This document shows, in pieces, positions 10,155 to 25,700 of a stretch of DNA of 62,000 nt. The notes under the pieces were generated by a model, which worked only from the letters and a program-made list of their open reading frames with translations, was not told the origin of the DNA and ran no database searches. The DNA is from Glandiceps talaboti (lineage: Eukaryota; Hemichordata; Enteropneusta; Spengelidae): assembly GCF_964340395.1 (NCBI RefSeq), contig NC_135560.1, positions 2,697,998-2,759,997 on the forward strand, in the 5' to 3' direction. Within the stretch, counting starts at the first letter, position 1. Every line of letters starts with the position of its first letter. A program made the position numbers and the translations under genes.

Positions 10155-13100
10155 TCCTTTCAGGATGGAACTCAAGGTCACGGAAGATGACACGAACACA
10201 GATGGCAGATAAACACCAGACAGCCAATCAAGAAGTGGAAGAAGTAAGTGAAGATTTTGGTATTGTATAATTACTGAGAATGGTCATTAAATTTTGTTGC
10301 CCAATATTTATTGCCATCTGCAATGGAAAGTATAAGTTATCTAAAAGTTCTTTTGTCAGTACCAAGCACACAACAAGTAATGACAACCTTATGTCACAAG
10401 TAGATTGTAGCAGAATGAAGACATATTTTGGAGATGAACAGAATTGTATTATCCGTGGTAATATCTTTTCAAAAAGGTTAAATTGAGTAGTGGCAACTTT
10501 AAGAGTAAATATTAGAATCTAAATAACTCTTAGTTCATTCCATCAATAAGTTTATACTGTATTGTTTGATTCATTCCTTTCAGGATGGAACTCAAGGTCA
10601 CGGAAGATGACACGAACACAGATGGCAGATGAACACCAGACAGCCAATCAAGAAGTGGAAGAAGTAAGTGAAGATTTTGGTATTGTATTATTACTGAGAA
10701 TGGTCATTAAATTTTGTTGCCCAATATTTATTCCCATCTGCAATGGAAAGTATAAGTTATCTAAAAGTTCTTTTGTCAGTACTAACCACACGACAAGTAA
10801 TGACAAGCTTATGTCACAAGTAGATTGCAGCAGAATGAAGACATATTTTGGAGATGAACAGAATTGTATTATCCGTGGTAATATCTTTTCAAAAATGTAA
10901 ATTGAGTAGTGGCAACTTTAAGAGTAAATATTAGAATCTAAATAACTCTTATTTCATTCCATCAATAAGTTTATACTGTATTGTTTGATTCATTCCTTTC
11001 AGGATGGAACTCAAGGTCACGGAAGATGACACGAACACAGATGGCAGATGAACACCAGACAGCCAATCAAGAAGTGGAAGAAGTAAGTGAAGATTTTGGT
11101 ATTGTATAATTACTGAGAATGGTCATTAAATTTTGTTGCCCAATATTTATTCCCATCTGCAATGGAAAGTATAAGTTATCTAAAAGTTCTTTTGTCAGTA
11201 CTAAGCACACGACAAGTAATGACAACCTTATGTCACAAGTAGATTGTAGCAGAATGAAGACATATTTTGGAGATGAACAGAATTGTATTATCCGTGGTAA
11301 TATCTTTTCAAAAAGGTTAAATTGAGTAGTGGCAACTTTAAGAATAAATATTAGAATCTAAATAACTGCTATTTCATTCCATCAATAAGTTTATACTGTA
11401 TTGTTTGATTCATTCCTTTCAGGATGGAACTCAAGGTCACGGAAGATGACACGAACACAGATGGCAGATGAACACCAGACAGCCAATCAAGAAGTGGAAG
11501 AAGTAAGTGAAGATTTTGGTATAGCATACTTACTGAGAATGGTCATTAAATTTTGTTGCCCAATATTTATTGCCATCTGCAATGGAAAGTATAAGTTATC
11601 TAAAAGTTCTTTTGTCAGTACTAAGCACACGACAAGTAATGACAACCTTATGTCACAAGTAGATTGTAGCAGAATGAAGACATATTTTGGAGATAAACAG
11701 AATTGTATTAACCGTGGTAATATCTTTTCAAAAAGGTTAAATTGAGTAGTGGCAACTTTAAGAGTAAATATTAGAATCTAAATAACTTATTTCATTCCAT
11801 CAATAAGTTTATACTGTATTGTTTGATTCATTCCTTTCAGGATGGAACTCAAGGTCACGGAAGATGACACGAACACAGATGGCAGATGAACACCAGACAG
11901 CCAATCAAGAAGTGGAAGAAGTAAGTGAAGATTTTGGTATTGTATAATTACTGAGAATGGTCATTAAATTTTGTTGCCCAATATTTATTCCCATCTGCAA
12001 TGGAAAGTATAAGTTATCAAAAAGTTCTTTTTTCAGTACTAAGCACACGACACGTAATGACAACCTTATGTTACAAGTAGATTGTAGCAGAATGAAGAAA
12101 TATTGGAGATGAATAGAATTGTATTATCCGTGGTAATATCTTTTCAAAAAGGTTAAATTGAGTAGTGGCAGCTTGTAAGAGTAAATATTAGAATACTGCT
12201 ATTTCATTCCATCAATAAGTTTATACTGTATTGTTTGATTCATTCCTTTCAGGATGGAACTCAAGGACACGGAAGATGACATGAACACAGATGGCAGATG
12301 AACACCAGACAGCCAATCAAGAAGTGGAAGAAGTAAGTGAAGATTTTGGTATTGTATAATTACTGAGAATGGTCATTAAATTTTGTTGCCCAATATTTAT
12401 TCCCATCTGCAATGGAAAGTATAAGTTATCAAAAAGTTCTTTTTTCAGTACTAAGTACACAACAAGTAATGACAACCTTATGTCACAAGTAGATTGTAGC
12501 AGAATGAAGACATATTTTGGAGATGAACAGAATTGTATTATCCGTGGTAATATCTTTTCAAAAAGGTTAAATTGAGTAGTGGCAACTTTAAGAATAAATA
12601 TTAGAATCTAAATAACTCTTAGTTCATTCCATCAATAAGTTTATACTGTATTGTTTGATTCATTCCTTTCAGGATGGAACTCAAGGTCACGGAAGATGAC
12701 ACGAACACAGATGGCAGATGAACACCAGACAGCCAATCAAGAAGTGGAAGAAGTAAGTGAAGATTTTGGTATTGTATAATTACTGAGAATGGTCCTTAAA
12801 TTTTGTTGCCCAATATTTATTGCCATCTGCAATGGAAAGTATAAGTTATCTAAACGTTCTTTTGTCAGTACTAAGCACACGACAAGTAATGACAACCTTG
12901 TGTCACAAGTAGATTGTAGCAAAATAAAGACATATTTTGGAGATGAACAGAATTGTATTATCCGTGGTAATATCTTTTCAAAAAGGTTAAATTGAGTAGT
13001 GGCAACTTTAAGAATAAATATTAGAATCTAAATAACTCTTATTTCATTCCATCAATAAGTTTATACTGTATTGTTTGATTCATTCCTTTCAGGATGGAAC

Positions 13101-16100
13101 TCAAGGTCACGGAAGATGACACGAACACAGATGGCAGATGAACACCAGACAGCCAATCAAGAAGTGGAAGAAGTAAGTGAAGATTTTGGTATTGTATAAT
13201 TACTGAGAATGGTCATTAAATTTTGTTGCCCAATATTTATTCCCATCTGCAATGGAAAGTATAAGTTATCAAAAAGTTCTTTTTTCAGTACTAATAAGCA
13301 CACAACAAGTAATGACAACCTTATGTCACAAGTAGATTGTAGCAGAATGAAGACATATTTTGGAGATGAACAGAATTGTATTATCCGTGGTAATATCTTT
13401 TCAAAAAGGTTAAATTGAGTAGTGGCAACTTGTAAGAGTAAATATTAGAATACTGCTATTTCATTCCATCAATTAGTTTATACTGTATTGTTTGATTCAT
13501 TCCTTTCAGGATGGAACTCAAGGACACGGAAGATGACATGAACACAGATGGCAGATGAACACCAGACAGCCTATCAAGAAGTGGAAGAAGTAAGTGAAGA
13601 TTTTGGTATTGTATAATTACTGAGAATGGTCATTAAATTTTGTTGCCCAATATTTATTCCCATCTGCAATGGAAAGTATAAGTTATCAAAAAGTTCTTTT
13701 TTCAGTACTAAGCACACAACAAGTAATGACAACCTTATGTCACAAGTAGATTGTAGCAGAATGAAGACATATTTTGGAGATGAACAGAATTGTATTATCC
13801 GTGGTAATATCTTTTCAAAAAGGTTAAATTGAGTAGTGGCAACTTTAAGAATAAATATTAGAATCTAAATAACTCTTAGTTCATTCCATCAATAAGTTTA
13901 TACTGTATTGTTTGATTCATTCCTTTCAGGATGGAACTCAAGGTCACGGAAGATGACACGAACACAGATGGCAGATGAACACCAGACAGCCAATCAAGAA
14001 GTGGAAGAAGTAAGTGAAGATTTTGGTATTGTATAATTACTGAGAATGGTCCTTAAATTTTGTTGCCCAATATTTATTCCCATCTGCAATGGAAAGTATA
14101 AGTTATCTAAACGTTCTTTTGTCAGTACTAAGCACACGACAAGTAATGACAACCTTGTGTCACAAGTAGATTGTAGCAAAATAAAGACATATTTTGGAGA
14201 TGAACAGAATTGTATTATCCGTGGTAATATCTTTTCAAAAAGGTTAAATTGAGTAGTGGCAACTTTAAGAATAAATATTAGAATCTAAATAACTCTTATT
14301 TCATTCCATCAATAAGTTTATACTGTATTGTTTGATTCATTCCTTTCAGGATGGAACTCAAGGTCACGGAAGATGACACGAACACAGATGGCAGATGAAC
14401 ACCAGACAGCCAATCAAGAAGTGGAAGAAGTAAGTGAAGATTTTGGTATTGTATAATTACTGAGAATGGTCATTAAATTTTGTTGCCCAATATTTATTCC
14501 CATCTGCAATGGAAAGTATAAGTTATCAAAAAGTTCTTTTTTCAGTACTAAGCACACGACACGTAATGACAACCTTATGTTACAAGTAGATTGTAGCAGA
14601 ATGAAGAAATATTGGAGATGAATAGAATTGTATTAACCGTGGTAATATCTTTTCAAAAAGGTTAAATTGAGTAGTGGCAACTTGTAAGAGTAAATATTAG
14701 AATACTGCTATTTCATTCCATCAATAAGTTTATACTGTATTGTTTGATTCATTCCTTTCAGGATGGAACTCAAGGACACGGAAGATGACATGAACACAGA
14801 TGGCAGATGAACACCAGACAGCCAATCAAGAAGTGGAAGAAGTAAGTGAAGATTTTGGTATTGTATAATTACTGAGAATGGTCATTAAATTTTGTTGCCC
14901 AATATTTATTCCCATCTGCAATGGAAAGTATAAGTTATCTAAAAGTTCTTTTGTCAGTACTAAGCACACAACAAGTAATGACAAGCTTATGTCACAAGTA
15001 GATTGTAGCAGAATGAAGACATATTTTGGAGATGAACAGAATTGTATTATCCGTAGTAATATCTTTTCAAAAAGGTTAAATTGAGTAGTGGCAACTTTAA
15101 GAATAAATATTAGAATCTAAATAACTGTTATTTCATTCCATCAATAAGTTTATACTGTATTGTTTTATTCATTCCTTTCAGGATGGAACTCAAGGTCACG
15201 GAAGATGACACGAACACAGATGGCAGATAAACACCAGACAGCCAATCAAGAAGTGGAAGAAGTAAGTGAAGATTTTGGTATTGTATAATTACTGAGAATG
15301 GTCATTAAATTTTGTTGCCCAATATTTATTGCCATCTGCAATGGAAAGTATAAGTTATCTAAAAGTTCTTTTGTCAGTACCAAGCACACAACAAGTAATG
15401 ACAACCTTATGTCACAAGTAGATTGTAGCAGAATGAAGACATATTTTGGAGATGAACAGAATTGTATTATCCGTGGTAATATCTTTTCAAAAAGGTTAAA
15501 TTGAGTAGTGGCAACTTTAAGAGTAAATATTAGAATCTAAATAACTCTTATTTCATTCCATCAATAAGTTTATACTGTATTGTTTGATTCATTCCTTTCA
15601 GGATGGAACTCAAGGTCACGGAAGATGACACGAACACAGATGGCAGATGAACACCAGACAGCCAATCAAGAAGTGGAAGAAGTAAGTGAAGATTTTGGTA
15701 TTGTATTATTACTGAGAATGGTCATTAAATTTTGTTGCCCAATATTTATTCCCATCTGCAATGGAAAGTATAAGTTATCTAAAAGTTCTTTTGTCAGTAC
15801 TAACCACACGACAAGTAATGACAAGCTTATGTCACAAGTAGATTGCAGCAGAATGAAGACATATTTTGGAGATGAACAGAATTGTATTATCCGTGGTAAT
15901 ATCTTTTCAAAAATGTAAATTGAGTAGTGGCAACTTTAAGAGTAAATATTAGAATCTAAATAACTCTTATTTCATTCCATCAATAAGTTTATACTGTATT
16001 GTTTGATTCATTCCTTTCAGGATGGAACTCAAGGTCACGGAAGATGACACGAACACAGATGGCAGATGAACACCAGACAGCCAATCAAGAAGTGGAAGAA

Positions 16101-19100
16101 GTAAGTGAAGATTTTGGTATTGTATAATTACTGAGAATGGTCATTAAATTTTGTTGCCCAATATTTATTCCCATCTGCAATGGAAAGTATAAGTTATCTA
16201 AAAGTTCTTTTGTCAGTACTAAGCACACGACAAGTAATGACAACCTTATGTCACAAGTAGATTGTAGCAGAATGAAGACATATTTTGGAGATGAACAGAA
16301 TTGTATTATCCGTGGTAATATCTTTTCAAAAAGGTTAAATTGAGTAGTGGCAACTTTAAGAATAAATATTAGAATCTAAATAACTGCTATTTCATTCCAT
16401 CAATAAGTTTATACTGTATTGTTTGATTCATTCCTTTCAGGATGGAACTCAAGGTCACGGAAGATGACACGAACACAGATGGCAGATGAACACCAGACAG
16501 CCAATCAAGAAGTGGAAGAAGTAAGTGAAGATTTTGGTATAGCATACTTACTGAGAATGGTCATTAAATTTTGTTGCCCAATATTTATTGCCATCTGCAA
16601 TGGAAAGTATAAGTTATCTAAAAGTTCTTTTGTCAGTACTAAGCACACGACAAGTAATGACAACCTTATGTCACAAGTAGATTGTAGCAGAATGAAGACA
16701 TATTTTGGAGATAAACAGAATTGTATTAACCGTGGTAATATCTTTTCAAAAAGGTTAAATTGAGTAGTGGCAACTTTAAGAGTAAATATTAGAATCTAAA
16801 TAACTTATTTCATTCCATCAATAAGTTTATACTGTATTGTTTGATTCATTCCTTTCAGGATGGAACTCAAGGTCACGGAAGATGACACGAACACAGATGG
16901 CAGATGAACACCAGACAGCCAATCAAGAAGTGGAAGAAGTAAGTGAAGATTTTGGTATTGTATAATTACTGAGAATGGTCATTAAATTTTGTTGCCCAAT
17001 ATTTATTCCCATCTGCAATGGAAAGTATAAGTTATCAAAAAGTTCTTTTTTCAGTACTAAGCACACGACACGTAATGACAACCTTATGTTACAAGTAGAT
17101 TGTAGCAGAATGAAGAAATATTGGAGATGAATAGAATTGTATTATCCGTGGTAATATCTTTTCAAAAAGGTTAAATTGAGTAGTGGCAGCTTGTAAGAGT
17201 AAATATTAGAATACTGCTATTTCATTCCATCAATAAGTTTATACTGTATTGTTTGATTCATTCCTTTCAGGATGGAACTCAAGGACACGGAAGATGACAT
17301 GAACACAGATGGCAGATGAACACCAGACAGCCAATCAAGAAGTGGAAGAAGTAAGTGAAGATTTTGGTATTGTATAATTACTGAGAATGGTCATTAAATT
17401 TTGTTGCCCAATATTTATTCCCATCTGCAATGGAAAGTATAAGTTATCAAAAAGTTCTTTTTTCAGTACTAAGTACACAACAAGTAATGACAACCTTATG
17501 TCACAAGTAGATTGTAGCAGAATGAAGACATATTTTGGAGATGAACAGAATTGTATTATCCGTGGTAATATCTTTTCAAAAAGGTTAAATTGAGTAGTGG
17601 CAACTTTAAGAATAAATATTAGAATCTAAATAACTCTTAGTTCATTCCATCAATAAGTTTATACTGTATTGTTTGATTCATTCCTTTCAGGATGGAACTC
17701 AAGGTCACGGAAGATGACACGAACACAGATGGCAGATGAACACCAGACAGCCAATCAAGAAGTGGAAGAAGTAAGTGAAGATTTTGGTATTGTATAATTA
17801 CTGAGAATGGTCCTTAAATATTGTTGCCCAATATTTATTGCCATCTGCAATGGAAAGTATAAGTTATCTAAACGTTCTTTTGTCAGTACTAAGCACACGA
17901 CAAGTAATGACAACCTTGTGTCACAAGTAGATTGTAGCAAAATAAAGACATATTTTGGAGATGAACAGAATTGTATTATCCGTGGTAATATCTTTTCAAA
18001 AAGGTTAAATTGAGTAGTGGCAACTTTAAGAATAAATATTAGAATCTAAATAACTCTTATTTCATTCCATCAATAAGTTTATACTGTATTGTTTGATTCA
18101 TTCCTTTCAGGATGGAACTCAAGGTCACGGAAGATGACACGAACACAGATGGCAGATGAACACCAGACAGCCAATCAAGAAGTGGAAGAAGTAAGTGAAG
18201 ATTTTGGTATTGTATAATTACTGAGAATGGTCATTAAATTTTGTTGCCCAATATTTATTCCCATCTGCAATGGAAAGTATAAGTTATCAAAAAGTTCTTT
18301 TTTCAGTACTAATAAGCACACAACAAGTAATGACAACCTTATGTCACAAGTAGATTGTAGCAGAATGAAGACATATTTTGGAGATGAACAGAATTGTATT
18401 ATCCGTGGTAATATCTTTTCAAAAAGGTTAAATTGAGTAGTGGCAACTTGTAAGAGTAAATATTAGAATACTGCTATTTCATTCCATCAATTAGTTTATA
18501 CTGTATTGTTTGATTCATTCCTTTCAGGATGGAACTCAAGGACACGGAAGATGACATGAACACAGATGGCAGATGAACACCAGACAGCCTATCAAGAAGT
18601 GGAAGAAGTAAGTGAAGATTTTGGTATTGTATAATTACTGAGAATGGTCATTAAATTTTGTTGCCCAATATTTATTCCCATCTGCAATGGAAAGTATAAG
18701 TTATCAAAAAGTTCTTTTTTCAGTACTAAGCACACAACAAGTAATGACAACCTTATGTCACAAGTAGATTGTAGCAGAATGAAGACATATTTTGGAGATG
18801 AACAGAATTGTATTATCCGTGGTAATATCTTTTCAAAAAGGTTAAATTGAGTAGTGGCAACTTTAAGAATAAATATTAGAATCTAAATAACTCTTAGTTC
18901 ATTCCATCAATAAGTTTATACTGTATTGTTTGATTCATTCCTTTCAGGATGGAACTCAAGGTCACGGAAGATGACACGAACACAGATGGCAGATGAACAC
19001 CAGACAGCCAATCAAGAAGTGGAAGAAGTAAGTGAAGATTTTGGTATTGTATAATTACTGAGAATGGTCCTTAAATTTTGTTGCCCAATATTTATTCCCA

Positions 19101-20003
19101 TCTGCAATGGAAAGTATAAGTTATCTAAACGTTCTTTTGTCAGTACTAAGCACACGACAAGTAATGACAACCTTGTGTCACAAGTAGATTGTAGCAAAAT
19201 AAAGACATATTTTGGAGATGAACAGAATTGTATTATCCGTGGTAATATCTTTTCAAAAAGGTTAAATTGAGTAGTGGCAACTTTAAGAATAAATATTAGA
19301 ATCTAAATAACTCTTATTTCATTCCATCAATAAGTTTATACTGTATTGTTTGATTCATTCCTTTCAGGATGGAACTCAAGGTCACGGAAGATGACACGAA
19401 CACAGATGGCAGATGAACACCAGACAGCCAATCAAGAAGTGGAAGAAGTAAGTGAAGATTTTGGTATTGTATAATTACTGAGAATGGTCATTAAATTTTG
19501 TTGCCCAATATTTATTCCCATCTGCAATGGAAAGTATAAGTTATCAAAAAGTTCTTTTTTCAGTACTAAGCACACGACACGTAATGACAACCTTATGTTA
19601 CAAGTAGATTGTAGCAGAATGAAGAAATATTGGAGATGAATAGAATTGTATTAACCGTGGTAATATCTTTTCAAAAAGGTTAAATTGAGTAGTGGCAACT
19701 TGTAAGAGTAAATATTAGAATACTGCTATTTCATTCCATCAATAAGTTTATACTGTATTGTTTGATTCATTCCTTTCAGGATGGAACTCAAGGACACGGA
19801 AGATGACATGAACACAGATGGCAGATGAACACCAGACAGCCAATCAAGAAGTGGAAGAAGTAAGTGAAGATTTTGGTATTGTATAATTACTGAGAATGGT
19901 CATTAAATTTTGTTGCCCAATATTTATTCCCATCTGCAATGGAAAGTATAAGTTATCTAAAAGTTCTTTTGTCAGTACTAAGCACACAACAAGTAATGAC
20001 AAC
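10155..20003 (+). repeat. 5018-bp higher-order duplication (12 units, two copies)
   Basis: The segment from about 10155 recurs at about 15173, with every exon start offset by exactly 5018 bp (10584/15602, 11003/16021, through 14762/19780). Private markers repeat in the same order: GTCAGTACCAAGC, GTATTATTACTG, TAACTTATTTC, the 3-nt insertion ACTAATAAGC, and CAGCCTATC. I noticed only two mismatches inside the block (10533 G against 15551 T; 12802 T against 17820 A), without an exhaustive comparison. Similarity ends near 14985/20003, where the first copy reads GACAAGC and the second GACAACC. It is a very recent event or an assembly duplication. Confidence 0.85.
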
Positions 20004-22000
20004 CTTATGTCACAAGTAGATTGTAGCAGAATGAAGACATATTTTGGAGATGAACAGAATTGTATTATCCGTGGTAATATCTTTTCAAAAAGGTTAAATT
20101 GAGTAGTGGCAACTTTAAGAATAAATATTAGAATCTAAATAACTCTTATTTCATTCCATCAATAAGTTTATACTGTATTGTTTGATTCATTCCTTTCAGG
20201 ATGGAACTCAAGGTCACGGAAGATGACACGAACACAAATGGCAGATGAACACCAGACAGCCAATCAAGAAGTGGAAGAAGTAAGTGAAGATTTTGGTATT
20301 GTATAATTACTGAGAATGGTCCTTAAATTTTGTTGCCCAATATTTATTGCCATCTGCAATGGAAAGTATAAGTTATCAAAAAGTTCTTTTTTCAGTACTA
20401 AGCACACAACAAGTAATGACAACCTTATGTCACAAGTAGATTGTAGCAGAATGAAGACATATTTTGGAGATGAACAGAATTGTATTATCCGTGGTAATAT
20501 CTTTTCAAAAAGGTTAAATTGAGTAGTGGCAACTTGTAAGAGTAAATATTAGAATACTGCTATTTCATTCCATCAATAAGTTTATACTGTATTGTTTGAT
20601 TCATTCCTTTCAGGATGGAACTCAAGGACACGGAAGATGACATGAACACAGATGGCAGATGAACACCAGACAGCCAATCAAGAAGTGGAAGAAGTAAGTG
20701 AAGATTTTGGTATTGTATAATTACTGAGAATGGTCATTAAATTTTGTTGCCCAATATTTATTCCCATCTGCAATGGAAAGTATAAGTTATCAAAAAGTTC
20801 TTTTTTCAGTACTAAGCACACAACAAGTAATGACAACCTTATGTCACAAGTAGATTGTAGCAGAATGAAGACATATTTTGGAGATGAACAGAATTGTATT
20901 ATCCGTGGTAATATCTTTTCAAAAAGGTTAAATTGAGTAGTGGCAACTTTAAGAATAAATATTAGAATCTAAATAACTCTTAGTTCATTCCATCAATAAG
21001 TTTATACTGTATTGTTTGATTCATTCCTTTCAGGATGGAACTCAAGGTCACGGAAGATGACACGAACACAGATGGCAGATGAACACCAGACAGCCAATCA
21101 AGAAGTGGAAGAAGTAAGTGAAGATTTTGGTATTGTATAATTACTGAGAATGGTCCTTAAATTTTGTTGCCCAATATTTATTCCCATCTGCAATGGAAAG
21201 TATAAGTTATCTAAACGTTCTTTTGTCAGTACTAAGCACACGACAAGTAATGACAACCTTGTGTCACAAGTAGATTGTAGCAAAATAAAGACATATTTTG
21301 GAGATGAACAGAATTGTATTATCCGTGGTAATATCTTTTCAAAAAGGTTAAATTGAGTAGTGGCAACTTTAAGAATAAATATTAGAATCTAAATAACTCT
21401 TATTTCATTCCATCAATAAGTTTATACTGTATTGTTTGATTCATTCCTTTCAGGATGGAACTCAAGGTCACGGAAGATGACACGAACACAGATGGCAGAT
21501 GAACACCAGACAGCCAATCAAGAAGTGGAAGAAGTAAGTGAAGATTTTGGTATTGTATAATTACTGAGAATGGTCATTAAATTTTGTTGCCCAATATTTA
21601 TTCCCATCTGCAATGGAAAGTATAAGTTATCAAAAAGTTCTTTTTTCAGTACTAAGCACACGACACGTAATGACAACCTTATGTTACAAGTAGATTGTAG
21701 CAGAATGAAGAAATATTGGAGATGAATAGAATTGTATTAACCGTGGTAATATCTTTTCAAAAAGGTTAAATTGAGTAGTGGCAACTTGTAAGAGTAAATA
21801 TTAGAATACTGCTATTTCATTCCATCAATAAGTTTATACTGTATTGTTTGATTCATTCCTTTCAGGATGGAACTCAAGGACACGGAAGATGACATGAACA
21901 CAGATGGCAGATGAACACCAGACAGCCAATCAAGAAGTGGAAGAAGTAAGTGAAGATTTTGGTATTGTATAATTACTGAGAATGGTCATTAAATTTTGTT
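18528..22000 (+). repeat. 2086-bp higher-order duplication (5 units)
   Basis: Units with exons at 18528, 18948, 19368 and 19780 recur at 20614, 21034, 21454 and 21866, all offset by 2086 bp. The ACATGAACACAG exon variant, the CCTTAAATT/AAACGTTC unit and a 412-bp unit occur in the same order. The copy shares its left part with the second 5018-bp block, so this duplication arose after, or together with, that larger one. The right limit is approximate. Confidence 0.75.
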
Positions 22001-22704
22001 GCCCAATATTTATTCCCATCTGCAATGGAAAGTATAAGTTATCTAAAAGTTCTTTTGTCAGTAATAACCACACGACAAGTAATGACAACCTTATGTCACA
22101 AGTAGATTGCAGCAGAATGAAGACACATTTTGGAGATGAACAGAATTGTATTATCCGTGGTAATATCTTTTCAAAAATGTAAATTGAGTAGTGGCAACTT
22201 TAAGAGTGAATATTAGAATCTAAATAACTCTTATTTCATTCCATCAATAAGTTTATACTGTATTGTTTGATTCATTCCTTTCAGGATGGAACTCAAGGTC
22301 ACGGAAGATGACACGAACACAGATGGCAGATGAACACCAGACAGCCAATCAAGAAGTGGAAGAAGTAAGTGAAGATTTTGGTATTGTATAATTACTGAGA
22401 ATGGTCATTCAATTTTGTTGCCCAATATTTATTCCCATCTGCAATGGAAAGTATAAGTTATCTAAAAGTTCTTTTGTCAGTACTAAGCACACAACAAGTA
22501 ATGACAACCTTATGTCACAAGTAGATTGTAGCAGAATGAAGACATATTTTGGAGATGAACAGAATTGTATTATCCGTGGTAATATCTTTTCAAAAAGGTT
22601 AAATTGAGTAGTGGCAACTTTAAGAATAAATATTAGAATCTAAATAACTCTTATTTCATTCCATCAATAAGTTTATACTGTATTGTTTGATTCATTCCTT
22701 TCAG

Positions 22705-25700
22705 GATGGAACTCAAGGTCACGGAAGATGACACGAACACAGATGGCAGATGAACACCAGACAGCCAATCAAGAAGTGGAAGAAGTAAGTGAAGATTTTG
22801 GTATTGTATACTTACTGAGAATGGTCATTAAATTTTGTTGCCCAATATTTCTTCCCATGTGCAATGGAAAGTTTAAGTTATCTAAAAGTTCTTTTGTCAG
22901 TACTAAGCACACGACAAGTAATGACAACCTTATGTCACAAGTATATTGTAGCAGAATGAAGACATATTTTGGAGATGAACAGAATTGTATTATCCGTGGT
23001 AATATCTTTTCAAAAAGGTTAAAGTGAGTAGTGGCATTTTGTAAGAGTAAATATTAGAATACTGTTATTTCATTCCACCAATAAGTTTATACTGTATTGT
23101 TTGATTCATTCCTTTCAGGATGGAACTCAAGGTCACGGAAGATGACACGAACACAGATGGCAGATGAACACCAGACAGCCAATCAAGAAGTGGAAGAAGT
23201 AAGTGAAGATTTTGGTATTGTATAATTACTGAGAATGGTCCTTAAATTTTGTTGCCCAATATTTCTTCCCATCTGCAATGGAAAGTATAAGTTATCTAAA
23301 CGTTCCTTTGTCAGTACTAACCACACGACAAGTAATGACAACCTTGTGTCACAAGTAGATTGTAGCAAAATAAAGACATATTTTGGAGATGAACAGAATT
23401 GTATTATCCGTGGTAATATCTTTTCAAAAAGGTTAAAGTGAGTAGTGGCATTTTGTAAGAGTAAATATTAGAATACTGTTATTTCATTCCATCAATAAGT
23501 TTATACTGTATTGTTTGATTCATTCCTTTCAGGATGGAACTCAAGGTCACGGAAGATGACACGAACACAGATGGCAGATGAACACCAGACAGCCAATCAA
23601 GAAGTGGAAGAAGTAAGTGAAGATTTTGGTATTGTATAATTACTGAGAATGGTCCTTAAATTTTGTTGCCCAATATTTCTTCCCATCTGCAATGGAAAGT
23701 ATAAGTTATCTAAACGTTCTTTTGTCAGTACTAACCACACGACAAGTAATGACAACCTTGTGTCACAAGTAGATTGTAGCAAAATAAAGACATATTTTGG
23801 AGATGAACAGAATTGTATTATCCGTGGTAATATCTTTTCAAAAAGGTTAAATTGAGTAGTGGCAACTTTAAGAATAAATATTAGAATCTAAATAACTGTT
23901 ATTTCATTCCATCAATAAGTTTATACTGTATTGTTTGATTCATTCCTTTCAGGATGGAACTCAAGGTCACGGAAGATGACACGAACACAGATGGCAGATG
24001 AACACCAGACAGCCAATCAAGAAGTGGAAGAAGTAAGTGAAGATTTTGGTATTGTATAATTACTGAGAATGGTCCTTAAATTTTGTTGCCCAATATTTCT
24101 TCCCATGTGCAATGGAAAGTTTAAGTTATCTAAAAGTTCTTTTGTCAGTACTAAGCACACGACAAGTAATGACAACCTTATGTCACAAGTATATTGTAGC
24201 AGAATGAAGACATATTTTGGAGATGAACAGAATTGTATTATCCGTGGTAATATCTTTTCAAAAAGGTTAAAGTGAGTAGTGGCATTTTGTAAGAGTAAAT
24301 ATTAGAATACTGTTATTTCATTCCATCAATAAGTTTATACTGTATTGTTTGATTCATTCCTTTCAGGATGGAACTCAAGGTCACGGAAGATGACACGAAC
24401 ACAGATGGCAGATGAACACCAGACAGCCAATCAAGAAGTGGAAGAAGTAAGTGAAGATTTTGGTATTGTATAATTACTGAGAATGGTCCTTAAATTTTGT
24501 TGCCCAATATTTCTTCCCATCTGCAATGGAAAGTATAAGTTATCTAAACGTTCTTTTGTCAGTACTAACCACACGACAAGTAATGACAACCTTGTGTCAC
24601 AAGTAGATTGTAGCAAAATAAAGACATATTTTGGAGATGAACAGAATTGTATTATCCGTGGTAATATCTTTTCAAAAAGGTTAAATTGAGTAGTGGCAAC
24701 TTTAAGAATAAATATTAGAATCTAAATAACTGTTATTTCATTCCATCAATAAGTTTATACTGTATTGTTTGATTCATTCCTTTCAGGATGGAACTCAAGG
24801 TCACGGAAGATGACACGAACACAGATGGCAGATGAACACCAGACAGCCAATCAAGAAGTGGAAGAAGTAAGTGAAGATTTTGGTATTGTATAATTACTGA
24901 GAATGGTCATTAAATTTTGTTGCCCAATATTTCTTCCCATGTGCAATGGAAAGTTTAAGTTATCTAAAAGTTCTTTTGTCAGTACTAAGCACACGACAAG
25001 TAATGACAACCTTATGTCACAAGTATATTGTAGCAGAATGAAGACATATTTTGGAGATGAACAGAATTGTATTATCCGTGGTAATATCTTTTCAAAAAGG
25101 TTAAAGTGAGTAGTGGCATTTTGTAAGAGTAAATATTAGAATACTGTTATTTCATTCCATCAATAAGTTTATACTGTATTGTTTGATTCATTCCTTTCAG
25201 GATGGAACTCAAGGTCACGGAAGATGACACGAACACAGATGGCAGATGAACACCAGACAGCCAATCAAGAAGTGGAAGAAGTAAGTGAAGATTTTGGTAT
25301 TGTATAATTACTGAGAATGGTCCTTAAATTTTGTTGCCCAATATTTCTTCCCATCTGCAATGGAAAGTATAAGTTATCTAAACGTTCTTTTGTCAGTACT
25401 AACCACACGACAAGTAATGACAACCTTGTGTCACAAGTAGATTGTAGCAAAATAAAGACATATTTTGGAGATGAACAGAATTGTATTATCCGTGGTAATA
25501 TCTTTTCAAAAAGGTTAAAGTGAGTAGTGGCATTTTGTAAGAGTAAATATTAGAATACTGTTATTTCATTCCATCAATAAGTTTATACTGTATTGTTTGA
25601 TTCATTCCTTTCAGGATGGAACTCAAGGTCACGGAAGATGACACGAACACAGATGGCAGATGAACACCAGACAGCCAATCAAGAAGTGGAAGAAGTAAGT

